Part shown: in pieces, positions 1-6,327 of the stretch
Position numbering within the stretch: the first letter of the stretch is position 1
How the letters are laid out: the number at the start of each line of letters is the position of its first letter
NCBI GenBank assembly: GCA_030145595.1
Contig: JAQYVG010000103.1
Location: 1 to 11,417, forward strand
Source of the DNA: Desulfobacterales bacterium
Lineage (GTDB): Bacteria > Desulfobacterota > Desulfobacteria > Desulfobacterales > UBA11574
Direction: 5' to 3'
Length of the DNA stretch: 11,417 nucleotides
The notes under the pieces: model-generated
Seen by the model: only the letters and a program-made list of their open reading frames with translations
What the model was told of the DNA's origin: nothing
Databases searched by the model: none
Program-made: the position numbers and the translations under genes

Positions 1-273
1 GGTTGCAGAACAGCGCCCACCATCTGCATTCCCAGGGCTAAATGAGGATCAATTCAAACGCTACATCTTTGCCGCCTTTGAAAAAATTATCCAGAATCTC
101 AGCACCTGCTTGCCGTCCTAAGACACCTTTTGCATGGAGAAATGATTTGACAACTGTCACAATACCATTTGCTTGACCTGACATCAGAAAAATATGATAT
201 CTGCATATCAATTGTTGTTGTTAAGGCTGTCGATATTGGCAAGAAATAACTAACCGGGAAACATCTGTTTCTA
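1..273. other. Left edge, no gene resolved
   Basis: Two overlapping readings compete and neither is convincing. On the plus strand a frame open from the window edge ends with TAA at 119-121, giving 39 residues (ending ...NLSTCLPS), which could be the tail of a gene lying to the left. On the minus strand an ATG at 184 opens a 48-residue frame ending at 38. It contains a protein-like stretch (AKGVLGRQAGAEILDNFF), but no Shine-Dalgarno precedes its ATG. Just past its stop a different minus frame continues as LALGMQMVGAVLQ, as if a frameshift had split a longer gene. No clear sigma-70 promoter for the gene at 274 was found in the rest. Confidence 0.3.
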
Positions 274-480
274 ATGACCACCAAAGACCTGGATGACAAG
301 CTGTTAAACCTGTTTAAAGATTGCCCGTATCAGGGCAAACGAGAAGACTGCACTTTCCTTAAGATGCGAGATATGGATATGGATGCAAGGATGGACTTTC
401 TGAACGATATGGACGAAGACGAGAAAGTCACAAAATGGCAAAAGCATTTGGAGTGTCTCATGAACGCTTTAGCCAGGTGA
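274..480 (+). CDS. Small cysteine-containing hypothetical protein
   Basis: This 68-residue acidic protein is probably cytoplasmic: it has no signal peptide and no membrane segment. The visible pattern is D-C17-P-x7-C26 near the N-terminus and H58-x2-C61 near the C-terminus, separated by an Asp/Met-rich helical middle (residues 31-50). Three cysteines and one histidine in this spacing could bind zinc or a small metal centre, which is inference. Short proteins of this general layout occur in deltaproteobacteria, but I cannot name a family or function. No strong Shine-Dalgarno precedes the ATG. The gene converges on the AsmA-like gene, with only 14 bases between the stop codons and no obvious terminator hairpin there. 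Confidence 0.6.
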   Translation: MTTKDLDDKLLNLFKDCPYQGKREDCTFLKMRDMDMDARMDFLNDMDEDEKVTKWQKHLECLMNALAR

Positions 481-494
481 GAAATATATAAATT

Positions 495-3068
495 TTATTT
501 GAATATCCCTTTGAGCAGTTTTTCAAACTGGGGGCCCACCTGCTTTTCTATATACTTTTCGGCTTCGCGTTGGAGAAGATTTTTGACATCCACCTCAACC
601 TTAGGATTGCTTACGTGGCCCCGCATGTTTACATCAATCGGGTTGTCATTGGCAACAATGTGCAGCCTTGCGTCGATTTGCTTGGTTTTGGTGTTCAGCT
701 TTACGCCATCGCCGGTAACAGAGGCATGATTGGAGCGCATGGCGAGTTTTGAAACGATGTTCTCGCCATTGATGCTGCCGGCAAGATTACCTTCAAACTG
801 CTCGCGGCTCAGATCAAAACCGGCCAACTGGTCGACCAGAATGGTCATAACGTTGGGTACAAACCGCCCGTTTGGGAGTGTTGCATCAAACTTGCCTTTG
901 CGGGTCTTGAGATTGTAATCTAAGATGCCGGTGAGGCTCGATTCAAAAACCTGCGGGTAGATGAGCATTTTCATCATCTCCATGGTTTGCAGGTTCTTCA
1001 GATCGGCATGCAGATCGTCATTGTGCAGCTTAGCGTCAAAAGCGCCGCCAAGGGTATCAGCGTGAGCCTCGACATCGAGGTCTTTCCCCTGTTTTATTTC
1101 TCCTGTAATCCGGACAGCACCATCAAGATGCCGTTCGGTTAAAAGGTAGAGTTTGTCGAGGTCCGGAATATCTACACGGTAGTCACTGGTCAGCAGGGCC
1201 TCTTTTACATTGAACCGGGCTCTTTTTACGTTCAGGGACGCCAGCGAAGATGTAACCGAAGCGGCGGTATCTATCAGGTTTACTTTCAGAATGGATGTCG
1301 TCTCGGCATTGAAACGGATTTTGGGCACCTTCAGGTCAAATTCTCTGGCCATCGTTGTGATGTCCACCTTCCCGTTGGATAGGGTTGTGGTAATTCTGCC
1401 TGTGAGCGATTCGGCCTGGGCGTCATCTATGGTCACCCCGACATCCAGAGTACCGTCGGCATAGGAGGGCAGGGCCAGCATGGAAAACAGGCTTTTCAAC
1501 TTTAAGTGTTTGATGTCGGCCTGTATGGCCTTTGGTTTGAAGTCTTGAAATTCAACATCGAAGCGGGTTTGGCCGGCGGCCTGGTCGCTTTGCCCTTTGA
1601 TTCGAAGATGTTTTTTATCCCCGTTGACAGTGCCGACCAGTTCAAGCGGGCCGCGCATCTGCATACCGGTAACCGGCGTGACAAGTTCGAGCTTTGTCAC
1701 CGCAAGATTATAGGCCAGGTCCATACCCAGTGTTTGCGGGGCAATGGTTCCGCTGGAACCGATCTTTGCCAGATTGGAGACAAATTTTGCGTCGTAACGG
1801 ATATCTTTGCCGGCCAGAAGGGCATCAACCTTGGCTGAAAAAGAGGTTTTAGGCAACGCAATGCCGTAATGCTTTTTTATGCTCGCGATATTCACAACTC
1901 CCCGGCTAAGCTGAATATCGGCTTTGCCCTGAAGATCTTCCAGGTCGAGTGAATCAAGTTTAAGATCCAGGTCAAGCTTTCCGGAGATGAGGTTGGGCTG
2001 ACCGCAGAGATAGAGCATCTTTTTAAGATCGGCTGTTTTGATTTTGGCAATAATACGTTCCGGTTTCAGTTCCTTGAGACGCAAATCGTATGTGGTGTCA
2101 CTGCCGGCAACATCGGATCGGCCGGTTATAATCATATTGCTTTGGTCTTTTTTGACAATTCCGCTGGTGGCAAAAGGGCCACGCAGGGTTGCGTTGGTGA
2201 TCGGTTTGAAAAGGGCCAGTTCTTTGATGTTGATGTCATAACTAACGGTTGTTTTGAGCGATTCGGGAATTACACTTCCCTTGAAAATCATGTGGGCCAG
2301 GTTCGACGCTAAAGTGGCCGTGTAGCGCATTCCCGACTTGTCCATTTTGACGACTGTTTTTACAGAAAAATGGGTTTCCGGCAGGTTAATATTGAAATCT
2401 TTTTCCATGGCCGGACGGTTCAGCCCGCCTTTGCTCAAGTGCAAATCAAGGTCGCCTGCGAGGGCCTTTAGATCAAGGCTGGTCAGGTCGGCCAGAAAGT
2501 CAAGCTGTGCGTCGGCATAGGGTTTTTGATCGACCATGTGAAGCAATGTCGCCATGGAGGCGCCTTTGATTTCCACATGCACACCGGACGGGTTGAAGTC
2601 GTCCAGAGTCACGCGATAGACGGTATCACTTTGAGCCAGGTTGCTTTTTCCCTCAATCCGAAGCGCTTTAAGGGTCCCTTGGACGATTCCGTCCGAATGC
2701 AGATGGCCCTTCAACACCTGCCGGGTGAGCGCTTGGAGGCGCTGCAAATCATCAAAGCGAATTCGATACTTAGCATCTATCGATTGGGGAAAAAGGGCGT
2801 AGCTGCCTTCGACTTCGATGCGATTTTTCTCTTCGAGCGTCAGGACCAGGGCAAATCGGCCGATGCGAAGTTTGAAATTCTCGATATTGACATTCAACTC
2901 GAGCTTTCTCTCGAGCCTGGAAGCAATCAGGGGCGCAACGAGATCGTTGCCGAATCCGGTAAACAAAAGGATATACACAGCAGCAAAAAGAGTTAGCAAC
3001 AACGCGACGACGATTGCCAACCATTTCATAGGTATCTTCAATTTGAGCCTCTTTTTGAAATTATTCAC
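495..3068 (-). CDS. AsmA-like membrane-anchored protein with 176-residue repeats
   Basis: The product is about 857 residues with one N-terminal membrane segment (about residues 15-37, preceded by Lys/Arg) and a long beta-rich periplasmic part of alternating short hydrophobic and polar strands. This layout is that of the AsmA/DUF748/TamB-like superfamily, envelope proteins thought to support outer-membrane assembly or lipid traffic. The exact family is inference. Residues 128-831 form four units of exactly 176 residues that align without gaps: G140/G316/G492 after LRI-type strands, Y249/Y425, RGP at 296 and 472, LP at 229, 405 and VP at 581. Unit 4 is diverged. The C-terminus (about 828-857) is an amphipathic charged helix. 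The start is GTG at 3068, since the upstream frame gives MNNFKKRLKLK before the anchor. ATG at 3029 (MKWLAIVV) is an alternative, and neither has a strong Shine-Dalgarno. It lies 70 bases downstream of the eight-cysteine gene on the same strand and may share its transcript. Confidence 0.8.
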   Translation of the reverse strand: MNNFKKRLKLKIPMKWLAIVVALLLTLFAAVYILLFTGFGNDLVAPLIASRLERKLELNVNIENFKLRIGRFALVLTLEEKNRIEVEGSYALFPQSIDAKYRIRFDDLQRLQALTRQVLKGHLHSDGIVQGTLKALRIEGKSNLAQSDTVYRVTLDDFNPSGVHVEIKGASMATLLHMVDQKPYADAQLDFLADLTSLDLKALAGDLDLHLSKGGLNRPAMEKDFNINLPETHFSVKTVVKMDKSGMRYTATLASNLAHMIFKGSVIPESLKTTVSYDINIKELALFKPITNATLRGPFATSGIVKKDQSNMIITGRSDVAGSDTTYDLRLKELKPERIIAKIKTADLKKMLYLCGQPNLISGKLDLDLKLDSLDLEDLQGKADIQLSRGVVNIASIKKHYGIALPKTSFSAKVDALLAGKDIRYDAKFVSNLAKIGSSGTIAPQTLGMDLAYNLAVTKLELVTPVTGMQMRGPLELVGTVNGDKKHLRIKGQSDQAAGQTRFDVEFQDFKPKAIQADIKHLKLKSLFSMLALPSYADGTLDVGVTIDDAQAESLTGRITTTLSNGKVDITTMAREFDLKVPKIRFNAETTSILKVNLIDTAASVTSSLASLNVKRARFNVKEALLTSDYRVDIPDLDKLYLLTERHLDGAVRITGEIKQGKDLDVEAHADTLGGAFDAKLHNDDLHADLKNLQTMEMMKMLIYPQVFESSLTGILDYNLKTRKGKFDATLPNGRFVPNVMTILVDQLAGFDLSREQFEGNLAGSINGENIVSKLAMRSNHASVTGDGVKLNTKTKQIDARLHIVANDNPIDVNMRGHVSNPKVEVDVKNLLQREAEKYIEKQVGPQFEKLLKGIFK
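576..2687 (-). repeat. Four 528-base in-frame tandem units inside the AsmA-like gene
   Basis: Protein units span residues 128-303 (2687-2160), 304-479 (2159-1632), 480-655 (1631-1104) and 656-831 (1103-576). Units 1-3 keep many positions at a strict 176-residue step. Examples are the opening strand ending in Gly, then SD or SN, DF/EL-P about twenty residues on, LPxTxFS in the middle, SNLA, and RGP near the end. Unit 4 keeps the opening strand and the following helix but diverges later. Nucleotide identity between units looks low, so this is an old duplication held in register by structure, not a recent DNA repeat. Confidence 0.75.
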
Positions 3069-3138
3069 CCCACCGCTCTAAAGCAAAAGGGAAATAAAGA
3101 GGTAAGGGTATATTTGAAAGGCCGGCCTCGTAAAGTGT

Positions 3139-3318
3139 TTATTTCTCGGAAGATTTTTGGCATTTGCAATTTTTGGGGTCAAGACACACTCTACACCTGT
3201 CGTCACTGCACAACTGGCAGTAATAGCAATCCTGGCACGGATGCTTTTTGAGGCTTTCGTGCTCTTTTTCGGGAACATAAACTTTCCCGTTTAATCCGGG
3301 TACTGCAACAAACGGCAT
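3139..3318 (-). CDS. Small eight-cysteine putative metal-binding protein
   Basis: This 59-residue protein has an N-terminal segment MPFVAVPGLNGKVYVP followed by a cysteine-dense tail. Cysteines are at 28, 31, 34, 37, 42, 45, 51 and 53, giving CxxCxxCxxC, then CxxC, then CxC. There is no signal peptide or membrane segment. Eight cysteines in closely spaced pairs imply two metal centres, either zinc or iron-sulfur; which one cannot be told from sequence. A good Shine-Dalgarno (GGAG, seven bases before ATG) fixes the start. The upstream minus-strand frame stops two bases before this ATG, suggesting translational coupling, and the AsmA-like gene follows 70 bases downstream. I do not recognise a characterised homologue. 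The gene is easily missed because of its length. Confidence 0.72.
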   Translation of the reverse strand: MPFVAVPGLNGKVYVPEKEHESLKKHPCQDCYYCQLCSDDRCRVCLDPKNCKCQKSSEK

Positions 3319-3320
3319 GA

Positions 3321-3473
3321 TTAAACTCCGGTAGTAGTTGAATCGGTTCCTGCCAATATATTTAAGATAAGCAATAAATGGGCCGGTTCAACCCCGTTGT
3401 CAATGGTGCCGATGGGTATAATCATTAAATTATCTATAGAGGCGACGATGGCGGTGCGGATATGTTTGTTCAT
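3321..3473 (-). CDS. Possible 50-residue peptide upstream of the eight-cysteine gene
   Basis: This frame starts MNKHIRTAIVASIDN and ends ...LAGTDSTTTGV, with its TAA two bases before the ATG of the eight-cysteine gene. Composition is protein-like (Ala, Ile, Leu, Asp, Thr; no Trp or Cys), and the tight stop/start spacing is what coupled genes show. No Shine-Dalgarno precedes the ATG. The same frame remains open upstream to a TAA at 3560-3558, and beyond that stop it is open again to 3692. The peptide may therefore be the downstream half of an interrupted longer gene. No function can be proposed. Confidence 0.3.
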   Translation of the reverse strand: MNKHIRTAIVASIDNLMIIPIGTIDNGVEPAHLLLILNILAGTDSTTTGV

Positions 3474-3731
3474 TTCATCAAATGGGCCATACCAATTTTG
3501 AACGCCTGCATCCGGCTTGTTAGGCGAAATTGGCGATTCGTTTTCGATGTCCTTCCATTAAGGTATTGGCGGCCTGCCACCTCCTATGGCAGACGACCCC
3601 ATCGTATCAGGAGAACGGGAATAATCAACGATATATTGAAACAATTGCATTGTTTTGTCCGAACTATGGGAAGTATCATGCAGCATGACATTTCAGCTCT
3701 TCCAGCTTTGACAAATCACGGGTGCCATTGT
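3474..3731. other. Gene-poor stretch with antiparallel open frames
   Basis: Between the minus-strand cluster and the sigma-operon promoter, both strands are open in codon-aligned frames. The plus-strand frame (3462-3743) is rich in Arg, Trp, Cys and His and has no Shine-Dalgarno, so I do not call it. The minus-strand frame runs from ATG 3686 (MLHDTSHSSDK) through a single TAA at 3560-3558 and on to 3321. An imperfect inverted repeat with an integron-like core word lies at 3493-3532. I see no confident gene. Confidence 0.3.
3493..3532. repeat. Imperfect inverted repeat with GTTAGGC word
   Basis: Arms CAATTT plus CGCCT (3493-3498, 3503-3507) pair perfectly with AGGCG plus AAATTG (3522-3532). 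A four-base bulge TGAA lies on the left and a 14-base loop in between. The right side includes GTTAGGC at 3519-3525, which matches the GTTRRRY core of integron attC sites. The opposite-side core and usual length of an attC are not met, so I describe it only as a bulged hairpin. Confidence 0.45.
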
Positions 3732-3759
3732 AAACCTTTTTGACTTCCTTTCGTCTAAT
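3732..3759 (+). promoter_or_regulatory. ECF-sigma promoter of the sigma-factor operon
   Basis: A -35 element AAACC (3732-3736) is followed, 15 bases after AACC, by CGTCTAAT (3752-3759) as -10. AAC-type -35 and CGTC/TCTAA -10 elements are the known hallmark of ECF (group IV) sigma promoters. The same pair with identical spacing occurs before the gene at 6328, and an ECF sigma factor is encoded between them. Transcription should begin near 3764-3768, giving a leader of about 60 bases before the ATG at 3826. The inference is autoregulation. Confidence 0.72.
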
Positions 3760-3825
3760 ACAGTGAACCGATTCTTTCAAGATAAGGTACGATCACACAG
3801 TGCAACCCAGAAGGTCCATGATGCC

Positions 3826-4728
3826 ATGAAACGCAACCTGCTCATGCTGCTCTTAATTCTTTTTGGTTTGGCCGCTTCGCCGCTTATGGCCGAACAGGGA
3901 GCCGAAAACATTACCGGAAACAGTTTGCTGGGATTTACCAGCCAGGACATTCGGGAACTGGAACGGCTCAAAGATGAAGATCCGACGAAGTTTCAGGAAA
4001 TTCTGACCCGGAGACGAGCAAAGATTCGGAAAAAACTGGAAGGCTTACGCTCCGGCAATCCGGACGAATTCAAGCGGGTAGTTACAGAGCAAAAAGCACG
4101 TTTAAACAATCGGTTAGACACTCTGGAGCGGAAAGACTTTCAGCGAGCGCAGAGAATCAACGACCGCCATCACGCCTTTCAGACAAAGAGGCTTGAGCGT
4201 CTAAAAGTAAGTGATCCTGAAACATTCAGCAAGACTATCAACAAGCGCCGCAGAGCTCTGGATGAGCGCTTGGGGCGGATGCAGACGCATGCCCCGGAAC
4301 GTTACGAACGCATCCGGAAATGGCGGAATGACTTCGATAAAGAACGGGCCGGTAAACCAAGAGCGAAAACGACCCGGGAATTACCCCGGCACCGCCAGAA
4401 CGGACCGGCAAAACCTGATCGCAGGCAGTATCGTCTCCAAAAAAAACCGGGGCAGGATCAATTCGGCGCAAGACCTGCACCCGACAGGAAGAAGGGGCCG
4501 CGGGTAAAGAATTCGACTTCCCCCCGGAAGCACGACGGTCAATTTGACAGGCGAAAACCGGCCAGGGATCAACGCAAACCTGCCGGGGTCCGGCGAAAAC
4601 CGCCGCAGAGGTCCGACAAACAGCCTAAGATTCGGCACCGACCGAAGCAGCTGAAAGATTCGGGAAAGAATTCGCAAGGCCACAATAAGCGCAAGCCCAA
4701 ACCACTAGACAGGGGCGGCGCCTTGTGA
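3826..4728 (+). CDS. Secreted basic protein with five 26-residue helical repeats
   Basis: This 300-residue exported protein has a clear signal peptide (MKRN, then a Leu-rich core, cleavage likely after LMA at residue 22). Residues 45-174 hold five consecutive units of exactly 26 residues with pattern L-x2-L-x3-(D/N)-P-x2-(F/Y) in units 1, 2 and 4, and with diverged versions in 3 and 5. All are rich in Arg, Lys and Glu and predicted helical. Residues 175-300 are a Pro/Lys/Arg/Gln-rich disordered tail with a strong positive charge. I do not recognise a named family. The layout recalls small charged periplasmic proteins found beside ECF sigma genes. The start is ATG 3826, with AGAAGG upstream; the frame-extending GTG at 3763 lies only four bases past the -10 element and cannot be translated from this promoter. 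Its stop overlaps the sigma-factor start as GTGA. Confidence 0.75.
   Translation: MKRNLLMLLLILFGLAASPLMAEQGAENITGNSLLGFTSQDIRELERLKDEDPTKFQEILTRRRAKIRKKLEGLRSGNPDEFKRVVTEQKARLNNRLDTLERKDFQRAQRINDRHHAFQTKRLERLKVSDPETFSKTINKRRRALDERLGRMQTHAPERYERIRKWRNDFDKERAGKPRAKTTRELPRHRQNGPAKPDRRQYRLQKKPGQDQFGARPAPDRKKGPRVKNSTSPRKHDGQFDRRKPARDQRKPAGVRRKPPQRSDKQPKIRHRPKQLKDSGKNSQGHNKRKPKPLDRGGAL
3958..4347 (+). repeat. Five 78-base coding repeats (26 residues each)
   Basis: Units cover residues 45-70, 71-96, 97-122, 123-148 and 149-174 of the secreted protein. Each begins with Leu, or Leu plus an acidic residue, and ends in Lys/Arg. Asp/Asn-Pro at unit positions 8-9 marks a helix break in units 1, 2 and 4 (Ala-Pro in unit 5). 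DNA identity between units looks low, so the period is conserved at protein level. Confidence 0.75.
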
Positions 4729-5387
4729 AAACACTGTTATTCATACTGGCAATGTGGTCTCCCCGGGGCAGAGCTGAGGATGAGAAGACGGTTGCGGGTG
4801 ACGAGCTGCTGCTGATCGAGCGGATCAAGCAGGGAGACGAGCAGGCGTTTATGGTGCTTGTAGACCGGTATAAGCACAAAGCCTATCGGATTGCCTACCG
4901 CTTTACGGACAACGCCGAGGATGCCGAGGACCTATCTCAGGAAGCCTTTTTAAAGTTGTACCGGGCGATTGGCAGCTTCAAGGGAGAATCCGGTTTTTAC
5001 ACGTGGTTTTATCGCATATTGGTCAACGTGTGTATCGACTATACCCGCAAACATAAAAAGACGGCAGGCGCAGATTTGCGGTCCCGTGAGCGATACGGCA
5101 ACGGTGAACTCACCCCGGAGGATTGCGAGGATCATCGCGCGGATGCCGATCCGGCAGCCGCGGTCTTTAACCTCGAACTGAGTGAAAAAGTGGCAGAGGA
5201 AATCGCAGCTTTGCCGGATCGGCAACAGCAGGTCTTTATTCTTCGCCATTATGAAGGGTTCCGTTTGCGGGAGATCGCGGAAATGATCAATTGCGCCGAA
5301 GGCACGGTAAAAGCCCATTTGTTCAGGGCCGTTTGCACTCTCAAAGAGCGTCTGAGCCCTTACGTGTTCGGTAATGAAGGAAGGTGA
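4725..5387 (+). CDS. ECF-family RNA polymerase sigma factor
   Basis: This 220-residue group IV sigma factor directs RNA polymerase to a small stimulus-specific promoter set. Region 2 (about 42-108) shows the typical FMVLVDRYKHKAYRIAYRF start, the DAEDLSQEAFLKLYRAI core-binding and -10 recognition helices, and TWFYRILVNVCIDYTRK. Region 4 (about 157-209) shows LPDRQQQVFILRHYEGF and the helix-turn-helix LREIAEMINCAEGTVKAHLFR, which reads the -35. No C-terminal extension is present. The GTG start overlaps the preceding stop (GTGA) and has AGGGGCGG as Shine-Dalgarno. It adds an odd hydrophobic N-terminus (MKTLLFILAM) for a cytoplasmic protein. ATG at 4752 would remove most of it but lacks a Shine-Dalgarno. 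The anti-sigma gene follows after four bases. The matching promoters at 3732 and 6240 are its probable targets. Confidence 0.93.
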   Translation: MKTLLFILAMWSPRGRAEDEKTVAGDELLLIERIKQGDEQAFMVLVDRYKHKAYRIAYRFTDNAEDAEDLSQEAFLKLYRAIGSFKGESGFYTWFYRILVNVCIDYTRKHKKTAGADLRSRERYGNGELTPEDCEDHRADADPAAAVFNLELSEKVAEEIAALPDRQQQVFILRHYEGFRLREIAEMINCAEGTVKAHLFRAVCTLKERLSPYVFGNEGR

Positions 5388-5391
5388 CAAC

Positions 5392-6054
5392 ATGAAAAAC
5401 TGCCGCAGCTATCAGGAGAATCTGGCATTGTATGCTTACGGGGAGCTCTCCGGCCGGGATAAAGCCGAACTGGAACATCACCTGGTCGAATGCGACGGAT
5501 GCCGGCAAGAGCTGGAGACACTTGAGCGCATCCTGGGTGTCGTCAGCAGCAAGACCGTGCCTGAACGATCGCCGGCGTTCTGGAGTGCCTACAACGCGAA
5601 ACTTCAGGCGCGGCTCAAAGCAGAACAGCGGGCAGCGGCACCGCGGCGTATGTCCATACAGGATCGGCTGAAGACCCTGGTGGCTGATATCGGGCGGACC
5701 TTCAGGGTGCGGCCGGTTCCGGCCTACGCCTTCATCGCCATTTTACTTCTGGCCGGATTTTTCGTAGTTACCCGAATCCATTCCCCCGACCCGTCAAGAA
5801 TTGCAATGGTCCCGGACCAGACCATCCAAAAGGTACCGCACGAAACACCGGCGCCCCCTGATGCGGACGGAATTCGCAAACCGGATACCAAAGTGCCGTC
5901 CACTGAAACGGTGATGAGTGTTGAACTGGCAGATGCACTTGTCTTGCAGGAGCTGGCGCTGTTGGCCGAACTAGGTGAAGATCTGGTTCTTTTACAGACT
6001 GACCAAGAAATCACCAGAGAAATTCAAATGCTTGCGGATGTCGTGCCGAGTTAA
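5392..6054 (+). CDS. Membrane anti-sigma factor with zinc-finger (ZAS) domain
   Basis: This 220-residue protein sequesters the ECF sigma factor at the inner membrane. The N-terminal cytoplasmic domain carries the anti-sigma zinc motif H30-x3-C34-x2-C37 (HHLVECDGC), with C4 as a possible fourth ligand. This is the zf-HC2/ZAS type that clamps group IV sigma factors. One membrane segment lies at about 109-127. The remaining roughly 90 periplasmic residues have a Pro-rich linker and a Leu/Glu-rich helical end (about 175-215), probably the sensory or protease-accessible part. The start is ATG 5392, with GGAAGG eight bases upstream. The in-frame ATG at 5374 lies inside the sigma gene and would place the Shine-Dalgarno within the coding region. 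Release could be by regulated proteolysis as in RseA-like systems, or by a redox change at the zinc; the sequence does not decide. Confidence 0.9.
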   Translation: MKNCRSYQENLALYAYGELSGRDKAELEHHLVECDGCRQELETLERILGVVSSKTVPERSPAFWSAYNAKLQARLKAEQRAAAPRRMSIQDRLKTLVADIGRTFRVRPVPAYAFIAILLLAGFFVVTRIHSPDPSRIAMVPDQTIQKVPHETPAPPDADGIRKPDTKVPSTETVMSVELADALVLQELALLAELGEDLVLLQTDQEITREIQMLADVVPS

Positions 6055-6239
6055 ATCAAATTTTTCACGAAAAACACCAAACCAAGGGCTTGCATCGCGA
6101 CCTTCCCCCTTTGCGTCACCCGACAAAACCCGCTAATCTTTTAAAAATCATCCCGGCGCTACCCCGGTTTTCTCACGGGACTGCCGGGAGCTTCCATTTG
6201 CATATGAAAAGGCCGGTCTCTTTTTTTTGCGCTTTTGGT
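6055..6239. other. Intergenic stretch with a GC-rich hairpin
   Basis: No gene is seen. TCCCGGC (6151-6157) pairs with GCCGGGA (6183-6189), with an inner CCCG/CGGG stem in the loop. A run of eight T lies 30 bases further on (6221-6228), too far for a canonical intrinsic terminator. The hairpin may still attenuate read-through from the sigma operon into the next gene, which has its own promoter. Confidence 0.4.
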
Positions 6240-6267
6240 AAACCTTTTGCCTCCCCTTTCGTCTAAT
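6240..6267 (+). promoter_or_regulatory. Second ECF-sigma promoter, for the heptad-repeat gene
   Basis: AAACC at 6240-6244 and CGTCTAAT at 6260-6267 reproduce the elements at 3732-3759, with the same 15-base gap between AACC and CGTC. The surrounding CTTTT and CCTTT bases next to the elements are also shared. This places the gene at 6328 in the same predicted regulon, with a leader of about 55 bases and an excellent Shine-Dalgarno. Confidence 0.72.
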
Positions 6268-6327
6268 CAGCCAGTGATCGGAAATTCGGATCAAAACTCA
6301 TAACGACATTCATTAGGAGGTAGCAAA

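Noticed and set aside
3493..3532. A complete integron attC site
   Set aside because: Too short and lacking a matching outer core on the other side; no integrase gene in the window.
3462..3743. 93-codon plus-strand frame
   Set aside because: No Shine-Dalgarno, composition rich in Arg/Trp/Cys/His, overlaps the ECF promoter, and runs codon-aligned antisense to another open frame.
3763..3825. GTG-initiated N-terminal extension of the 26-residue-repeat protein
   Set aside because: The GTG is four bases past the -10 element, so it would precede or coincide with the transcript start, and it would bury the signal peptide.
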